Source: Bacteroides sp.
GTDB lineage: Bacteria; Bacteroidota; Bacteroidia; Bacteroidales; Muribaculaceae
Reading direction: 5' to 3'
Length of the DNA: 56,946 bases
Assembly: GCA_023663525.1 (NCBI GenBank)
Contig: JAMPHF010000002.1
Coordinates: 492,747-549,692 of the forward strand
Shown in pieces: positions 27,798 to 37,069 of the stretch; position 1 is the stretch's first letter; every line of letters begins with the position of its first letter. Below the pieces are notes generated by a model. That model was not told the origin of the DNA, ran no database searches, and was given only the letters and a program-made list of their open reading frames with translations. A program made the position numbers and the translations under genes.

Positions 27798-28139
27798 TTG
27801 GCAACAAATACAGCAAAAGCCTCACGGCGTCCGTCAATAATCACCCGTCTGTTCAGAGGGCAGGTGCTTTCGAGCGACTTTTTCGCCCGCCACTGGCTTC
27901 CGGTGGTGCTCGGTGTGGTGGTCGCTATGGTCTACATCACCACCAAATATACCTGTCAGACCAACATGGAGAAAATCGCTGAGCTTGAGCGGCGTCTGGA
28001 GATAGTCTCCAATGAAAAGTCGCGCGAGCGCAGCGCGTTCATGGGGCGCATACGCGAGACCTCCATGCAGCAGATGGTCGATTCGCTCCATCTCAACCTC
28101 AAAGTTCAGTCACAACCACCCTATAAGATTCCGAAATAG
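27798..28139 (+). CDS. ftsL: FtsL-like cell division protein
   Basis: A 113-residue bitopic membrane protein in the usual ftsL slot between rsmH and ftsI. A basic N-terminus leads to one membrane span (LPVVLGVVVAMVYITTKYTC, near residues 34-53), then a coiled-coil stretch KIAELERRLEIVSNEKSRERSAF. The first possible in-frame start is TTG at 27798; the first ATG is already inside the membrane segment. The stop overlaps the ftsI GTG start. The call rests on position and topology, since FtsL sequences are poorly conserved. Confidence 0.75.
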   Translation: MATNTAKASRRPSIITRLFRGQVLSSDFFARHWLPVVLGVVVAMVYITTKYTCQTNMEKIAELERRLEIVSNEKSRERSAFMGRIRETSMQQMVDSLHLNLKVQSQPPYKIPK

Positions 28140-30223
28140 TGAAAAAGGACAATCGCAGCCACATCCTCATCCGCTACGGTGTGATTATCGTCATCATCCT
28201 CCTGCTCTCCGCACGGATTGTGATGAAATTGTGTGACACGACCATAATTGATGCCGACAAGTGGAATCAGAGGGCCAATGAGCTCCTGTCGCAGACCAAG
28301 GTCATTGTGCCGGGACGCGGAAACATACTTGCCTCTGACGGTAGCGTGCTCGCTACAAATCTGAACTTCTACACTGCGCGCCTCGATTACAGGGCCGAGA
28401 AGTTCAACGAGAAACTTTTCCGCGACACGATTGACCATCTTGCCGCAAAGCTGGCCGAACATTTCCCCGTGCGTGATGCAAAGGGATGGAAAAGTCATCT
28501 CCTCAAGCCACTCGACAAGCAGCACTCCAAACGTCCGCGCGCCTACAAACTGATGTCGGGTCTCTCACATTCCGACATGGAGACCATGCGCACATTCCCG
28601 TTTTTCAGCATAAAGAACCGTAACCGCAATGGTCTGACCTTCGAGAAATACATGCGCCGCTTCAACCCCTACGGCGATATGGCGCGCCGAAGCATCGGAG
28701 GTGTCGGCGAGACCAGCACAAGCAAGGAGATCCACGGGATTTCAGGGCTCGAAAAGGCTCTCGATTCCCTCCTCTACGGTAAGATAGGTTACAGCAAGAT
28801 GATCAATCTCACCAAAAAGATAACCGACTGGACTGACAAACCGGCGATTCCCGGATGTGACATTGTCACGACCATCGACATCAACATGCAGGATATTGTC
28901 GAAAGCGAGCTGAATAATGTGCTTGACACCTGTGGTGCGGACTGGGGCGTGGCTGTGCTTATGGATGTCCACAACGGTGACATCAAGGCAATATCCAATC
29001 TGGAGCGGAATCCACGCGGACCGGGCTACATCGAGGCCCGCAACCGCGCGGTGATGGGCTATGAACCCGGATCGGTGGTCAAGACCCTCTCAATGATGAT
29101 AGCCGTGGAGGACGGACTTGTCCCCGATCTCAACGAGCAGCTCCCGACAGGAAGCGGATGGGCGTATGCCGGAGGCCGACCTATCACCGATGCCCACCAC
29201 TCGGTGTCGATACGTGCCGGCGACGTGCTTGAGCAGTCATCCAATATCGGCATGGCGCGCATCATAACGAGAAAATACAACGATAATCCCGGCGCGTTCT
29301 ATTCTCGCGTCAAGGAGCTCGGTTTCCTTGAGCCGATGAACACCGGAATAGCAGGCGAGGTTCCCCCGCGTTTCGACAGTATCCCGAATGACCGTGGAGG
29401 CCGTATAGCCCTCTCGCGCATGAGCTATGGATATGCCACCGAGATTCCGCCGCTCTACACCCTCGCCATCTACAATGCCATTGCCAATGACGGAGTGTTC
29501 GTGCGTCCGCGTCTCGTGAAGGAAATCAAGGGTGAGATTGACTCCGTGCTCCCGGTAAGCTACATGGGCAATGGCCGCGCCTGTTCGCAGCGCACGGCAG
29601 GCATCCTGCGCCACATGCTGACCAATGTGGTGTGGGGCGACCACGGTACGGGGCGGTTTTTGCGCAACAACACCGTGAGAATCGCCGGTAAGACCGGCAC
29701 TTGCTATATGATCGAGAACGGTGCATACAATCAGAGTAAGAAGCGATTGGCATTCTGCGGATTTTTCCCGGCAGATAATCCGAAATACTCCTGCGTGGTG
29801 CTGACATGTCATCCCACCAAGAACTTCTTCGGCGCGGCCACCACTTCAGGACAGGTCCTGCGCAATATTGCGCTCAAGCTCTATTCGCGTGGTATGCTCG
29901 GCAACAGTTCAGACTACCGTGGTCTCACGCCGTCGAGTGTCGCCCCCACATTCTATGCCTCTGCCGCAGGTCGGAAGGCATACGATAATGTGAGATCGGA
30001 TTTCGCGATTCCGTCACACCGCGCGCTCAAAGCCCCGGTCACGACGGCTGCGGGTACTGTCCCCGATGTCAAAGGCTATGGGCTGCGTGACGCCGTCGTC
30101 GCGCTCGAAAATGCCGGTTTCAATGTGCATTACACCGGGTCGGGCTATGTCAAGTCGATGTCGCCGGGAGCAGGCTCGCATCAGCAGAAAGGCTCGCTCG
30201 TGACCCTCTCACTCGGAAATTGA
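28139..30223 (+). CDS. ftsI: Septal peptidoglycan transpeptidase (PBP3/FtsI) with PASTA domain
   Basis: A 694-residue class B penicillin-binding protein that cross-links septal peptidoglycan. A membrane anchor (YGVIIVIILLLSARIVM) is followed by the dimerisation/pedestal region. The transpeptidase motifs are SVVK at residues 312-315 (catalytic Ser), SSN at 367-369 and KTG at 518-520. A single PASTA domain (VPDVKGYGLRDAVVALENAG) ends the protein. The GTG start overlaps the ftsL stop. Confidence 0.95.
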   Translation: MKKDNRSHILIRYGVIIVIILLLSARIVMKLCDTTIIDADKWNQRANELLSQTKVIVPGRGNILASDGSVLATNLNFYTARLDYRAEKFNEKLFRDTIDHLAAKLAEHFPVRDAKGWKSHLLKPLDKQHSKRPRAYKLMSGLSHSDMETMRTFPFFSIKNRNRNGLTFEKYMRRFNPYGDMARRSIGGVGETSTSKEIHGISGLEKALDSLLYGKIGYSKMINLTKKITDWTDKPAIPGCDIVTTIDINMQDIVESELNNVLDTCGADWGVAVLMDVHNGDIKAISNLERNPRGPGYIEARNRAVMGYEPGSVVKTLSMMIAVEDGLVPDLNEQLPTGSGWAYAGGRPITDAHHSVSIRAGDVLEQSSNIGMARIITRKYNDNPGAFYSRVKELGFLEPMNTGIAGEVPPRFDSIPNDRGGRIALSRMSYGYATEIPPLYTLAIYNAIANDGVFVRPRLVKEIKGEIDSVLPVSYMGNGRACSQRTAGILRHMLTNVVWGDHGTGRFLRNNTVRIAGKTGTCYMIENGAYNQSKKRLAFCGFFPADNPKYSCVVLTCHPTKNFFGAATTSGQVLRNIALKLYSRGMLGNSSDYRGLTPSSVAPTFYASAAGRKAYDNVRSDFAIPSHRALKAPVTTAAGTVPDVKGYGLRDAVVALENAGFNVHYTGSGYVKSMSPGAGSHQQKGSLVTLSLGN

Positions 30224-30269
30224 CAGTGAAAGCTAACAATCATATCTAACACATATATTATATATAAAG

Positions 30270-31730
30270 GTGAAAAATTTAAAGGAACTTCTATCTCCGC
30301 TCGATATAACGAAGATCATCGGCAATGATGACCGACAGATTTCAAGTCTGACCTCCGATTCGCGCAAGGTTGAGAACGGGACATTGTTTGTGGCCGTCCC
30401 CGGTGTCAGTGTCGATGGTCATAAGTTCATCCCTATGGCCGAGGAGAAAGGTGCGGTGGCTGTGGTTTGTCAGGAACTCCCGGAGAATCTTTCGACCCAC
30501 GTCACGTATATAGTCGTGCCTTCCACGGCTCTTGCCCTTGGCTATCTGTCATCGCAGTGGTTCGATAATCCCTCCCGCAAGCTCAAGCTCGTCGGAGTCA
30601 CCGGCACCAACGGAAAGACCACGACGGCTACACTCATCTATGAGATGGCTCGTCTGCTCGGCTACAAGGCCGGTCTCCTCTCCACCGTCTGCAACTATGT
30701 CGATGACAAGGCATATCACACTGATCACACCACCCCTGACCCCTATACGCTCAATGAGATGCTGAGTCTGATGGTGGAGGCGGGATGCGAGTATGCCGCG
30801 ATGGAGGTAAGTTCCCACGCGGCGGATCAACAGCGCATTGCAGGCTTGCATTTTGCCGGCGGAATCTTCACGAACCTCACGCGTGACCACCTCGACTACC
30901 ACAAGACTTTCGAGGCCTATCTCGCAGCAAAAAAGAAATTTTTCGACATGCTTCCGCACGAGGCTTTTGCCTTGACCAATGCCGACGACAAGGTGGGCGA
31001 GGTAATGCTCCAGAACACACGCGCGCACCGCTACACTTATTCGCTCCGCAGCGATGCAGATTTCCGTGGACGCATAATAGAGTCACGTCTCGACGGGACA
31101 CACCTCTCGCTCAACGGTCATGAGGTGGAGCTGTTGTTTACCGGAAAGTTCAATGCCTATAATCTGACCGCCGTCTATGGCGCATGTGTCCTCATTGGCT
31201 GGAATGTCGAGGATGTCCTGCGCGAAATGTCGCGCCTCGTTCCCGTGGCCGGTCGTTTCCAGGCGTTCCATTCACCGAAAGGCTACACCGCCATTGTCGA
31301 TTATGCCCACACTCCGGATGCGGTAGTCAATGTGCTGAATGCAATCCGTGAGGTCATTGGCAAAGATGGCGAGATCATCACAGTGGTCGGAGCCGGGGGC
31401 AACCGCGACAAGGGCAAGCGTCCGATCATGGCGCGTGAGGCGGCAGCCCGCAGTGAACGCCTGATCCTTACGTCCGACAATCCCCGCTTCGAGGAGCCTG
31501 AGGACATCCTTCACGACATGGAGGAAGGACTCGACAGCGAGGCCAAAAAGAGGACTCTCCACATCACGGACCGCCGTCAGGCCATCCGCACGGCAGCCTC
31601 TCTGGCCGGAAAGGGCACGGTGATACTGATTGCCGGAAAAGGACATGAGGATTATCAGGAAATCAAGGGGGTGAAACATCATTTTGATGACCGTGAAGTG
31701 GTCAGGGAGATAATCGACTCCGAGATGTAA
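30270..31730 (+). CDS. murE: UDP-MurNAc-tripeptide synthetase (meso-DAP adding)
   Basis: This 486-residue Mur ligase adds the third residue of the stem peptide. The ATP loop is [13 protein letters not shown] near residues 109-121. The DNPR motif at residues 403-406 is the known mark of meso-diaminopimelate specificity, so the wall is predicted to be of the mDAP type. AGKGHEDYQ follows near the end. The start is GTG at 30270. Confidence 0.97.
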   Translation: MKNLKELLSPLDITKIIGNDDRQISSLTSDSRKVENGTLFVAVPGVSVDGHKFIPMAEEKGAVAVVCQELPENLSTHVTYIVVPSTALALGYLSSQWFDNPSRKLKLVGVTGTNGKTTTATLIYEMARLLGYKAGLLSTVCNYVDDKAYHTDHTTPDPYTLNEMLSLMVEAGCEYAAMEVSSHAADQQRIAGLHFAGGIFTNLTRDHLDYHKTFEAYLAAKKKFFDMLPHEAFALTNADDKVGEVMLQNTRAHRYTYSLRSDADFRGRIIESRLDGTHLSLNGHEVELLFTGKFNAYNLTAVYGACVLIGWNVEDVLREMSRLVPVAGRFQAFHSPKGYTAIVDYAHTPDAVVNVLNAIREVIGKDGEIITVVGAGGNRDKGKRPIMAREAAARSERLILTSDNPRFEEPEDILHDMEEGLDSEAKKRTLHITDRRQAIRTAASLAGKGTVILIAGKGHEDYQEIKGVKHHFDDREVVREIIDSEM

Positions 31731-31790
31731 TGACCGTCGGAGCCGTCCCACAAACATATTATCAATAATCTTTCATACTTTTAAAGAAAA

Positions 31791-33056
31791 GTGTTATACT
31801 ATTTATTTGATATTCTGCAAGATTACAATTTCCCGGGTGCGCGTCTGATGACGTATATCACCTTCCGGTCGGGAGCGGCGCTGCTGCTGTCGCTTTTCAT
31901 CGCGTTGGTGTTCGGACGTAAGATTATCGACCGCCTGCAGTTGATGCAGGTAGGCGAGATTATCCGTGACCTCGGTCTTGAGGGACAGATGCAGAAAAAA
32001 GGCACTCCGACAATGGGCGGAGTGATTATAATCATCTCAATTCTCATACCCTGTCTGCTTGTCGGTGACCTCACGAACATCTATATGCTCCTGATGCTCA
32101 TAGCCACACTGTGGCTCGGCACCCTTGGCTTCTGCGATGATTACATCAAAGTTGCGAAGCACGACAAGGAGGGCATGAAGGGTAAGTTCAAGATTATCGG
32201 TCAGGTGGGACTCGGTCTCATCGTCGGTCTGACTATGTATCTCAGCCCTGATATCACGCAGCGTCAGGTCATCCCCGTCGAGCAGACTGACGACAATGTC
32301 GAGTCTGTCTACGTGAACGTCTCGCAGGATGTGAAATCCACGCAGACCACAATCCCTTTCGTCAAGGACAACAATTTTGATTACGCCTATCTGACTCAAT
32401 GGATGGGACGGTATGCGCAGACAGGCGGATGGATAGTGTTCGTGCTGGTTGTCATCATCGCGGTGGCCGCCACGAGCAACGGTGCGAATCTGACCGACGG
32501 CCTCGACGGACTGTGTGCAGGCACGTCCGCCATCATCTGTGTGGCACTCGCCATCATGGCCTACCTCGGGGGAAACGTCATCTATTCGACGTATCTCAAC
32601 ATAATGTACATCCCCCAATCGTCGGAACTCGTGGTGTTCATGTCGGCGTTTATAGGTGCGCTCATCGGCTTCCTGTGGTACAATGCCTATCCTGCCCAGG
32701 TCTTTATGGGCGACACAGGCTCTCTGACCATCGGGGGAATAATCGCCGTATTCGCCATACTCATCCACAAGGAGCTTCTGATTCCGATTCTCTGCGCGAT
32801 ATTCTTCGTGGAGGATCTCTCGGTCATGCTTCAGGTGGCTTATTTCAAGTACACTAAACGGAAATACGGCGAGGGTCGCCGCATCTTCAAGATGACACCC
32901 CTCCATCACCACTACCAGAAGCCCGGCAATGCCGGTATCAAGGCCTTGATTCAGGCTCCGCTCCGCGCCATCCCTGAATCGAAGATTGTGACGCGCTTCT
33001 GGATTGTCGGAATTTTCCTTGCGGTGATAACATTTGTAACATTAAAAATCAGGTAA
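31791..33056 (+). CDS. mraY: Phospho-N-acetylmuramoyl-pentapeptide transferase
   Basis: A 421-residue polytopic inner-membrane enzyme forming lipid I. Catalytic and family motifs are FCDDYIKVAKHDKEGM, ANLTDGLDGLCAG, MGDTGSLTIGG and PLHHHYQKPG. About ten membrane spans are apparent. It is longer than the roughly 360-residue E. coli protein because of an insert between spans (near residues 155-200), which contains QTDDNVESVYVNVSQDVKS. The start is GTG at 31791. Confidence 0.97.
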   Translation: MLYYLFDILQDYNFPGARLMTYITFRSGAALLLSLFIALVFGRKIIDRLQLMQVGEIIRDLGLEGQMQKKGTPTMGGVIIIISILIPCLLVGDLTNIYMLLMLIATLWLGTLGFCDDYIKVAKHDKEGMKGKFKIIGQVGLGLIVGLTMYLSPDITQRQVIPVEQTDDNVESVYVNVSQDVKSTQTTIPFVKDNNFDYAYLTQWMGRYAQTGGWIVFVLVVIIAVAATSNGANLTDGLDGLCAGTSAIICVALAIMAYLGGNVIYSTYLNIMYIPQSSELVVFMSAFIGALIGFLWYNAYPAQVFMGDTGSLTIGGIIAVFAILIHKELLIPILCAIFFVEDLSVMLQVAYFKYTKRKYGEGRRIFKMTPLHHHYQKPGNAGIKALIQAPLRAIPESKIVTRFWIVGIFLAVITFVTLKIR

Positions 33057-33077
33057 TTTACCAAAACATACTCTAAG

Positions 33078-34430
33078 ATGACAAAAAATCTCGTCATACT
33101 CGGTGGAGGTGAAAGCGGTGTCGGAGCCGCTATCCTCGGTAAAGAAAAAGGAATGAACGTCTTTCTCAGCGACTACGGTACTATTTCCGAGAAGTATCGC
33201 CGTATGCTTGACGATGAAGGTATCGAGTGGGAGGACGGACATCATTCGATGGACCGCATCCTCGCTGCCGATGAGGTGGTGAAAAGCCCCGGCATTGCTC
33301 CCACGACACCCGTGATGAAAGCAATCGTCGAGAAGGGCATACCGGTGATTTCCGAAATAGAGTTTGCCGGACGCTACACTGATGCGAAGATGATATGCAT
33401 TACCGGCAGCAACGGTAAAACCACCACTACGCTGCTGACCTACCATATATTGCGCAATGCGGGAATCAATGTGGGGCTTGCCGGCAACGTCGGTCGCAGT
33501 CTCGCGCTTCAGGTGGCCCGCGAGAAGCATGATGTCTACGTCATAGAGCTTTCAAGTTTCCAGTTGGAGAACATGTACAAGTTCCGTGCCAACATCGCGG
33601 TGATTCTCAACATCACGCCTGACCATCTTGACCGCTACGAATACAAGATGCAGAACTATATCAACGCCAAGTTCCGCATACTCAACAATCTGACCCCGCA
33701 GGATGCTTTCATCTACTGGCAGGATGATCCCGTCATCGCGAGTCAGCTTGAGCGGGTCAGCACCGAAGCTCAGATGTTTCCGTTCGCCGAACATCATGAG
33801 GACGGCAGCCGTGCGTGGGTTGACGATGAGGCATCGTTGATAATCGACACGCCGGAAACCTCCCTGCGTATGCCAAGGGCCGAACTGTCGCTCAACGGTC
33901 TCCACAATCTCTACAACTCGATGGCAGCCGCACTGTCGGCCTGCATACTTGATATTGACAAGAAGGAGATCCGCGACGCGCTCAGCGACTTCGAGGGTGT
34001 GGAGCATCGTCTCGAATACGTGACGACGGTCGACGGAGTGCGCTACATCAACGACTCGAAGGCCACGAATGTCAATTCCTGCTGGTATGCCCTCGAATCC
34101 ATGCCGGTCAACACCATCCTGATTCTCGGAGGGAAGGACAAGGGTAATGATTATTCGGAGATACTTCCGCTCGTCAAGGAGAAGGTCAAGGCAATCGTGT
34201 GCATGGGCAAGGATAATGCGAAACTTCTTGATTTCTTCGGAAAGGAGGGCATAGAGCTTCATGACACCCATTCGATTGATGAGGCTGTCAACACCTGCGC
34301 TTCAATAGCCTCGGAAGGCGACACCGTGCTCCTCTCCCCCTGCTGTGCAAGTTTCGACCTTTTCAGCAGCTATGAGGATCGCGGCCGCCAATTCAAAGAC
34401 CGTGTCCGCTCGCTAAGCTCGAAATCCTGA
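33078..34430 (+). CDS. murD: UDP-MurNAc-L-alanine:D-glutamate ligase
   Basis: This 450-residue cytoplasmic Mur ligase adds D-Glu to UDP-MurNAc-L-Ala. The N-terminal Rossmann start is NLVILGGGESGVGAA, the ATP loop is ITGSNGKTTTT (near residues 109-119), and NITPDHLDRY and YINDSKATNVNS are typical later motifs. The start is ATG, 21 bases after mraY. It is followed by the tandem repeat before ftsW. Confidence 0.97.
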   Translation: MTKNLVILGGGESGVGAAILGKEKGMNVFLSDYGTISEKYRRMLDDEGIEWEDGHHSMDRILAADEVVKSPGIAPTTPVMKAIVEKGIPVISEIEFAGRYTDAKMICITGSNGKTTTTLLTYHILRNAGINVGLAGNVGRSLALQVAREKHDVYVIELSSFQLENMYKFRANIAVILNITPDHLDRYEYKMQNYINAKFRILNNLTPQDAFIYWQDDPVIASQLERVSTEAQMFPFAEHHEDGSRAWVDDEASLIIDTPETSLRMPRAELSLNGLHNLYNSMAAALSACILDIDKKEIRDALSDFEGVEHRLEYVTTVDGVRYINDSKATNVNSCWYALESMPVNTILILGGKDKGNDYSEILPLVKEKVKAIVCMGKDNAKLLDFFGKEGIELHDTHSIDEAVNTCASIASEGDTVLLSPCCASFDLFSSYEDRGRQFKDRVRSLSSKS

Positions 34431-34441
34431 ACCCTCCCACC

Positions 34442-34496
34442 AAAACTTAACACTCCACACTTAAAACTTAACACTTCACACTTAAAACTTAACCAC
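34442..34496 (+). repeat. 21-bp tandem repeat before ftsW
   Basis: The unit AAAACTTAACACT(C/T)CACACTT occurs twice in full and once in part at 34442-34496, ending directly at the GTG start of ftsW. A similar word, CTTAAAACTTAACACTT, stands before the gene at 50211. It fills nearly all of the murD-ftsW gap. Confidence 0.85.
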
Positions 34497-35819
34497 GTGT
34501 CTCTCTCAATACAGACTGAGGTAACTCAGCCGGCCGTCAAACCCAAGGCAGTCGCTAAAGCCGACAAGCATATATGGGGAATATTCATAGCTCTGTGCAT
34601 CATATCGACGATTGAACTTTACAGTGCCTCCTCGCGTGAGGTCGCAAGTTCATCGCTCGGCGTGATGGGACCCATCATCCGTCATCTTGTCATGCTCGGA
34701 GGCGGTGCGCTGCTGGTATATTTCCTGTCGAAACGTCACTACTCGGATTTCATCCCGTTCACACTCCTGTTTGCGGCGGTGAGTGTCGTGATGATGGTCT
34801 ATGTCATGTTCTTCGGCGAGATTGTCAACGGCGCGAGGCGTTCGCTGACCATATTGGGCATAGGCATATATCCGGCTGAGATGGTGAAACTGTCGGCGGT
34901 GCTTCTCATCGCGCTCGTCATGTCGTGGAATCCCAATCCGAAGAATGTGGGCGTGACATCCAAGGCGGTGATATATTCCGGTTTCATAGTCCTGTTGCTG
35001 AGTTCACTGCTGATTGAACAGGGATTGACCAACACGCTTCTGCTCCTCACCATCAGTTACTCGATGATGCTTGTCGGCGGGGTGAAATTTCTGCACTTGT
35101 TCCTTCTCACGTGTGCCTACGCCGCTTGCGGAGGCTTGTTCCTGCTCTATCTGGTGTTCAGTGAGCCTAAGGAGATTCCGGCAGACGCAGCGCAGGAGAT
35201 AGAGATGGTCAGTGACGCTGCCAAGAAAAATCCCTCACGACTCGACACGTGGATAGCACGCATACAACGTCACGGTCAGGACTCTGTCCCCAAATGGGAC
35301 ATTCCTGCCACCGGCAAGAACCGTCAGGAGATACTTTCCTACATGGCTCAGGCCAATGGAGGCATCTATGGTGTCGGTCCGGGCAATTCGCGCGAAGCCT
35401 CGCGCCTGCCCCTCGCTTTCTCCGACTATATATTCGCCATAATCATCGAGGAGCTTGGTCTGATTGGCGGCATTGTGGTGCTTGTCCTCTATCTGTGGCT
35501 GCTCGGGCGAGCCTCGGGTATAGCCTCGCGGTGCAACCGCACATATCCCGCGCTCGTCGTCATCGGAATGGCGATCATGATAGCATTCCAGGCATTGTTC
35601 CACATGGCCATTGTCAGTGGCTGCGCCCCTGTGTCGGGACAGCCGTTGCCATTGTTGTCGAAGGGAGGAACATCGATTGTCGTCACTGCCATCGCCTTCG
35701 GTATAATGCTGTCAATAAGTCGTACAGCCACTCGTCAAGGCAGCAAGAAGCAGGATATACGCGATGAGATCGACTCTCTCCCCGAGCAGTTGGGTGCGGA
35801 AAATCAAATGCAGTTGTGA
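34497..35819 (+). CDS. ftsW: Septal peptidoglycan glycosyltransferase FtsW
   Basis: A 440-residue SEDS-family polytopic protein that, with FtsI, polymerises septal glycan strands. About ten membrane spans are seen. The NGARRSLTI loop early, QANGGIYGVGPGNSREA, DYIFAIIIEELGLIGG and PVSGQPLPLLSKGGTS are SEDS signatures. An extended periplasmic loop near residues 225-265 is longer than usual. The start is GTG at 34497; the next in-frame Met is inside the first conserved region. Confidence 0.95.
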   Translation: MSLSIQTEVTQPAVKPKAVAKADKHIWGIFIALCIISTIELYSASSREVASSSLGVMGPIIRHLVMLGGGALLVYFLSKRHYSDFIPFTLLFAAVSVVMMVYVMFFGEIVNGARRSLTILGIGIYPAEMVKLSAVLLIALVMSWNPNPKNVGVTSKAVIYSGFIVLLLSSLLIEQGLTNTLLLLTISYSMMLVGGVKFLHLFLLTCAYAACGGLFLLYLVFSEPKEIPADAAQEIEMVSDAAKKNPSRLDTWIARIQRHGQDSVPKWDIPATGKNRQEILSYMAQANGGIYGVGPGNSREASRLPLAFSDYIFAIIIEELGLIGGIVVLVLYLWLLGRASGIASRCNRTYPALVVIGMAIMIAFQALFHMAIVSGCAPVSGQPLPLLSKGGTSIVVTAIAFGIMLSISRTATRQGSKKQDIRDEIDSLPEQLGAENQMQL

Positions 35820-35841
35820 GCAAAAAAGCCTTTATAAGTGT

Positions 35842-35849
35842 TAATTTTG
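35842..35849 (+). promoter_or_regulatory. Possible internal promoter before murG
   Basis: TAATTTTG matches the -7 consensus, 28 bases before the murG ATG and after the ftsW stop. A TTG at 35814-35816 is 25 bases upstream, slightly farther than in the clear promoters. It could let murG and the ftsQAZ genes be transcribed separately. Confidence 0.5.
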
Positions 35850-35876
35850 CGTCATTCACCACTAAAGAAAAAATCA

Positions 35877-37010
35877 ATGAACGAGGATAAAAATAAAGCT
35901 AATGCGGAAATCAGTCGGGTTCTGATCTCAGGTGGAGGCACCGGGGGCCACATATTTCCTGCAATCTCGATAGCCAATGCCATCAAACGCCGTTATCCGG
36001 AGGCTGATATTCTCTTTGTCGGCGCGCAGGGCAGGATGGAGATGGAGAGAGTCCCGGCAGCAGGCTACCCGATTGAGGGGCTGCCCGTGGCCGGATTCGA
36101 CCGTAAACGTCTGTGGCGGAATTTCGGAGTGCTCTTTAAGCTCTGGAAGTCACTCCGCAAGGCCCGTAGGATTGTGCGTGACTTCAAGCCTCAGATTGCC
36201 ATTGGTGTGGGTGGATATGCAAGTGGTCCGGTGTTGAAACAGGCTCAGAAGCGCGGTGTCCCTACCTTGCTCCAGGAGCAGAACTCCTACGCCGGAGTCA
36301 CCAATAAGCTACTCGCGAAGAAAGCCGATGCGATATGTGTGGCCTACGACGGCATGGAGCGTTTCTTCCCGGCGGATGTCATCGTCAAGACGGGAAATCC
36401 GGTGAGAAGCGACCTTGAAAACTGCCAACTCTCGCAGAGAAAGGCTAAGGAGAAACTCGGCTTTGACCCGGAGAAACTTCTCATCCTTTCGGTCGGTGGC
36501 AGTCTCGGCGCAAGGACTGTCAACGAGGCCATCACCGCCTCGCTTCCGCTGCTGAAAGAAAAGGGTGTGAATCTCCTTTGGCAGACCGGACGTTACGGCG
36601 AGAAGGAATTTCAGGCCAAGGCTAAGGAATATGACAATGTCAAGGCCACAACATTCATATCGGATATGGCCACCGCCTATCGTGCTGCCGACCTCGTGGT
36701 CTCGCGTGCCGGCGCCGGGACAATCTCGGAGCTTCAGAATCTCGCGAAGGCTGCCGTCCTCATCCCCTCGCCGAATGTCGCGGAGGACCATCAGCGTCAC
36801 AATGCCGAGGCTCTGTCGTCGCGTGGAGCCGGAATCATGATTCTTGATGTGGATGCCGTGGCAGAGCTTCCCTCGACGCTTTCCGGACTCATTGACAGTC
36901 CTGACAGACGCGAGGCGTTGAGCCGGGAAATCTCACGCATGGCTCTGCGTAATGCCGACGAGAAGATTGTCGATAAAATCACTGAAATTCTCAATGGAGC
37001 AAATTCCTGA
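35877..37010 (+). CDS. murG: UDP-GlcNAc:lipid I N-acetylglucosaminyltransferase
   Basis: A 377-residue membrane-associated GT28 enzyme that makes lipid II. VLISGGGTGGHIFPA is the N-terminal Gly-rich loop, with GVGGYASGP and LQEQNSYAGVTNK next, and SVGGSLGAR and SRAGAGTISEL in the C-terminal UDP-GlcNAc-binding half. The start MNEDKNKAN follows the possible -7 box; a TTG at 35838 in the same frame would overlap the box and is rejected. Confidence 0.97.
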   Translation: MNEDKNKANAEISRVLISGGGTGGHIFPAISIANAIKRRYPEADILFVGAQGRMEMERVPAAGYPIEGLPVAGFDRKRLWRNFGVLFKLWKSLRKARRIVRDFKPQIAIGVGGYASGPVLKQAQKRGVPTLLQEQNSYAGVTNKLLAKKADAICVAYDGMERFFPADVIVKTGNPVRSDLENCQLSQRKAKEKLGFDPEKLLILSVGGSLGARTVNEAITASLPLLKEKGVNLLWQTGRYGEKEFQAKAKEYDNVKATTFISDMATAYRAADLVVSRAGAGTISELQNLAKAAVLIPSPNVAEDHQRHNAEALSSRGAGIMILDVDAVAELPSTLSGLIDSPDRREALSREISRMALRNADEKIVDKITEILNGANS

Positions 37011-37069
37011 TCATACGTAAGAGACGGATATGCCGAAATGTTGTAATCATCAAAAAAACAGACGTAACC

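Noticed and set aside
27749..27982. ATG frame overlapping the rsmH stop as the start of ftsL
   Set aside because: It is in a different frame from the membrane-span region. The FtsL-like topology exists only in the TTG-started frame at 27798.
34442..34496. CRISPR-like repeats
   Set aside because: The units are direct tandem copies without spacers and there are no cas genes.
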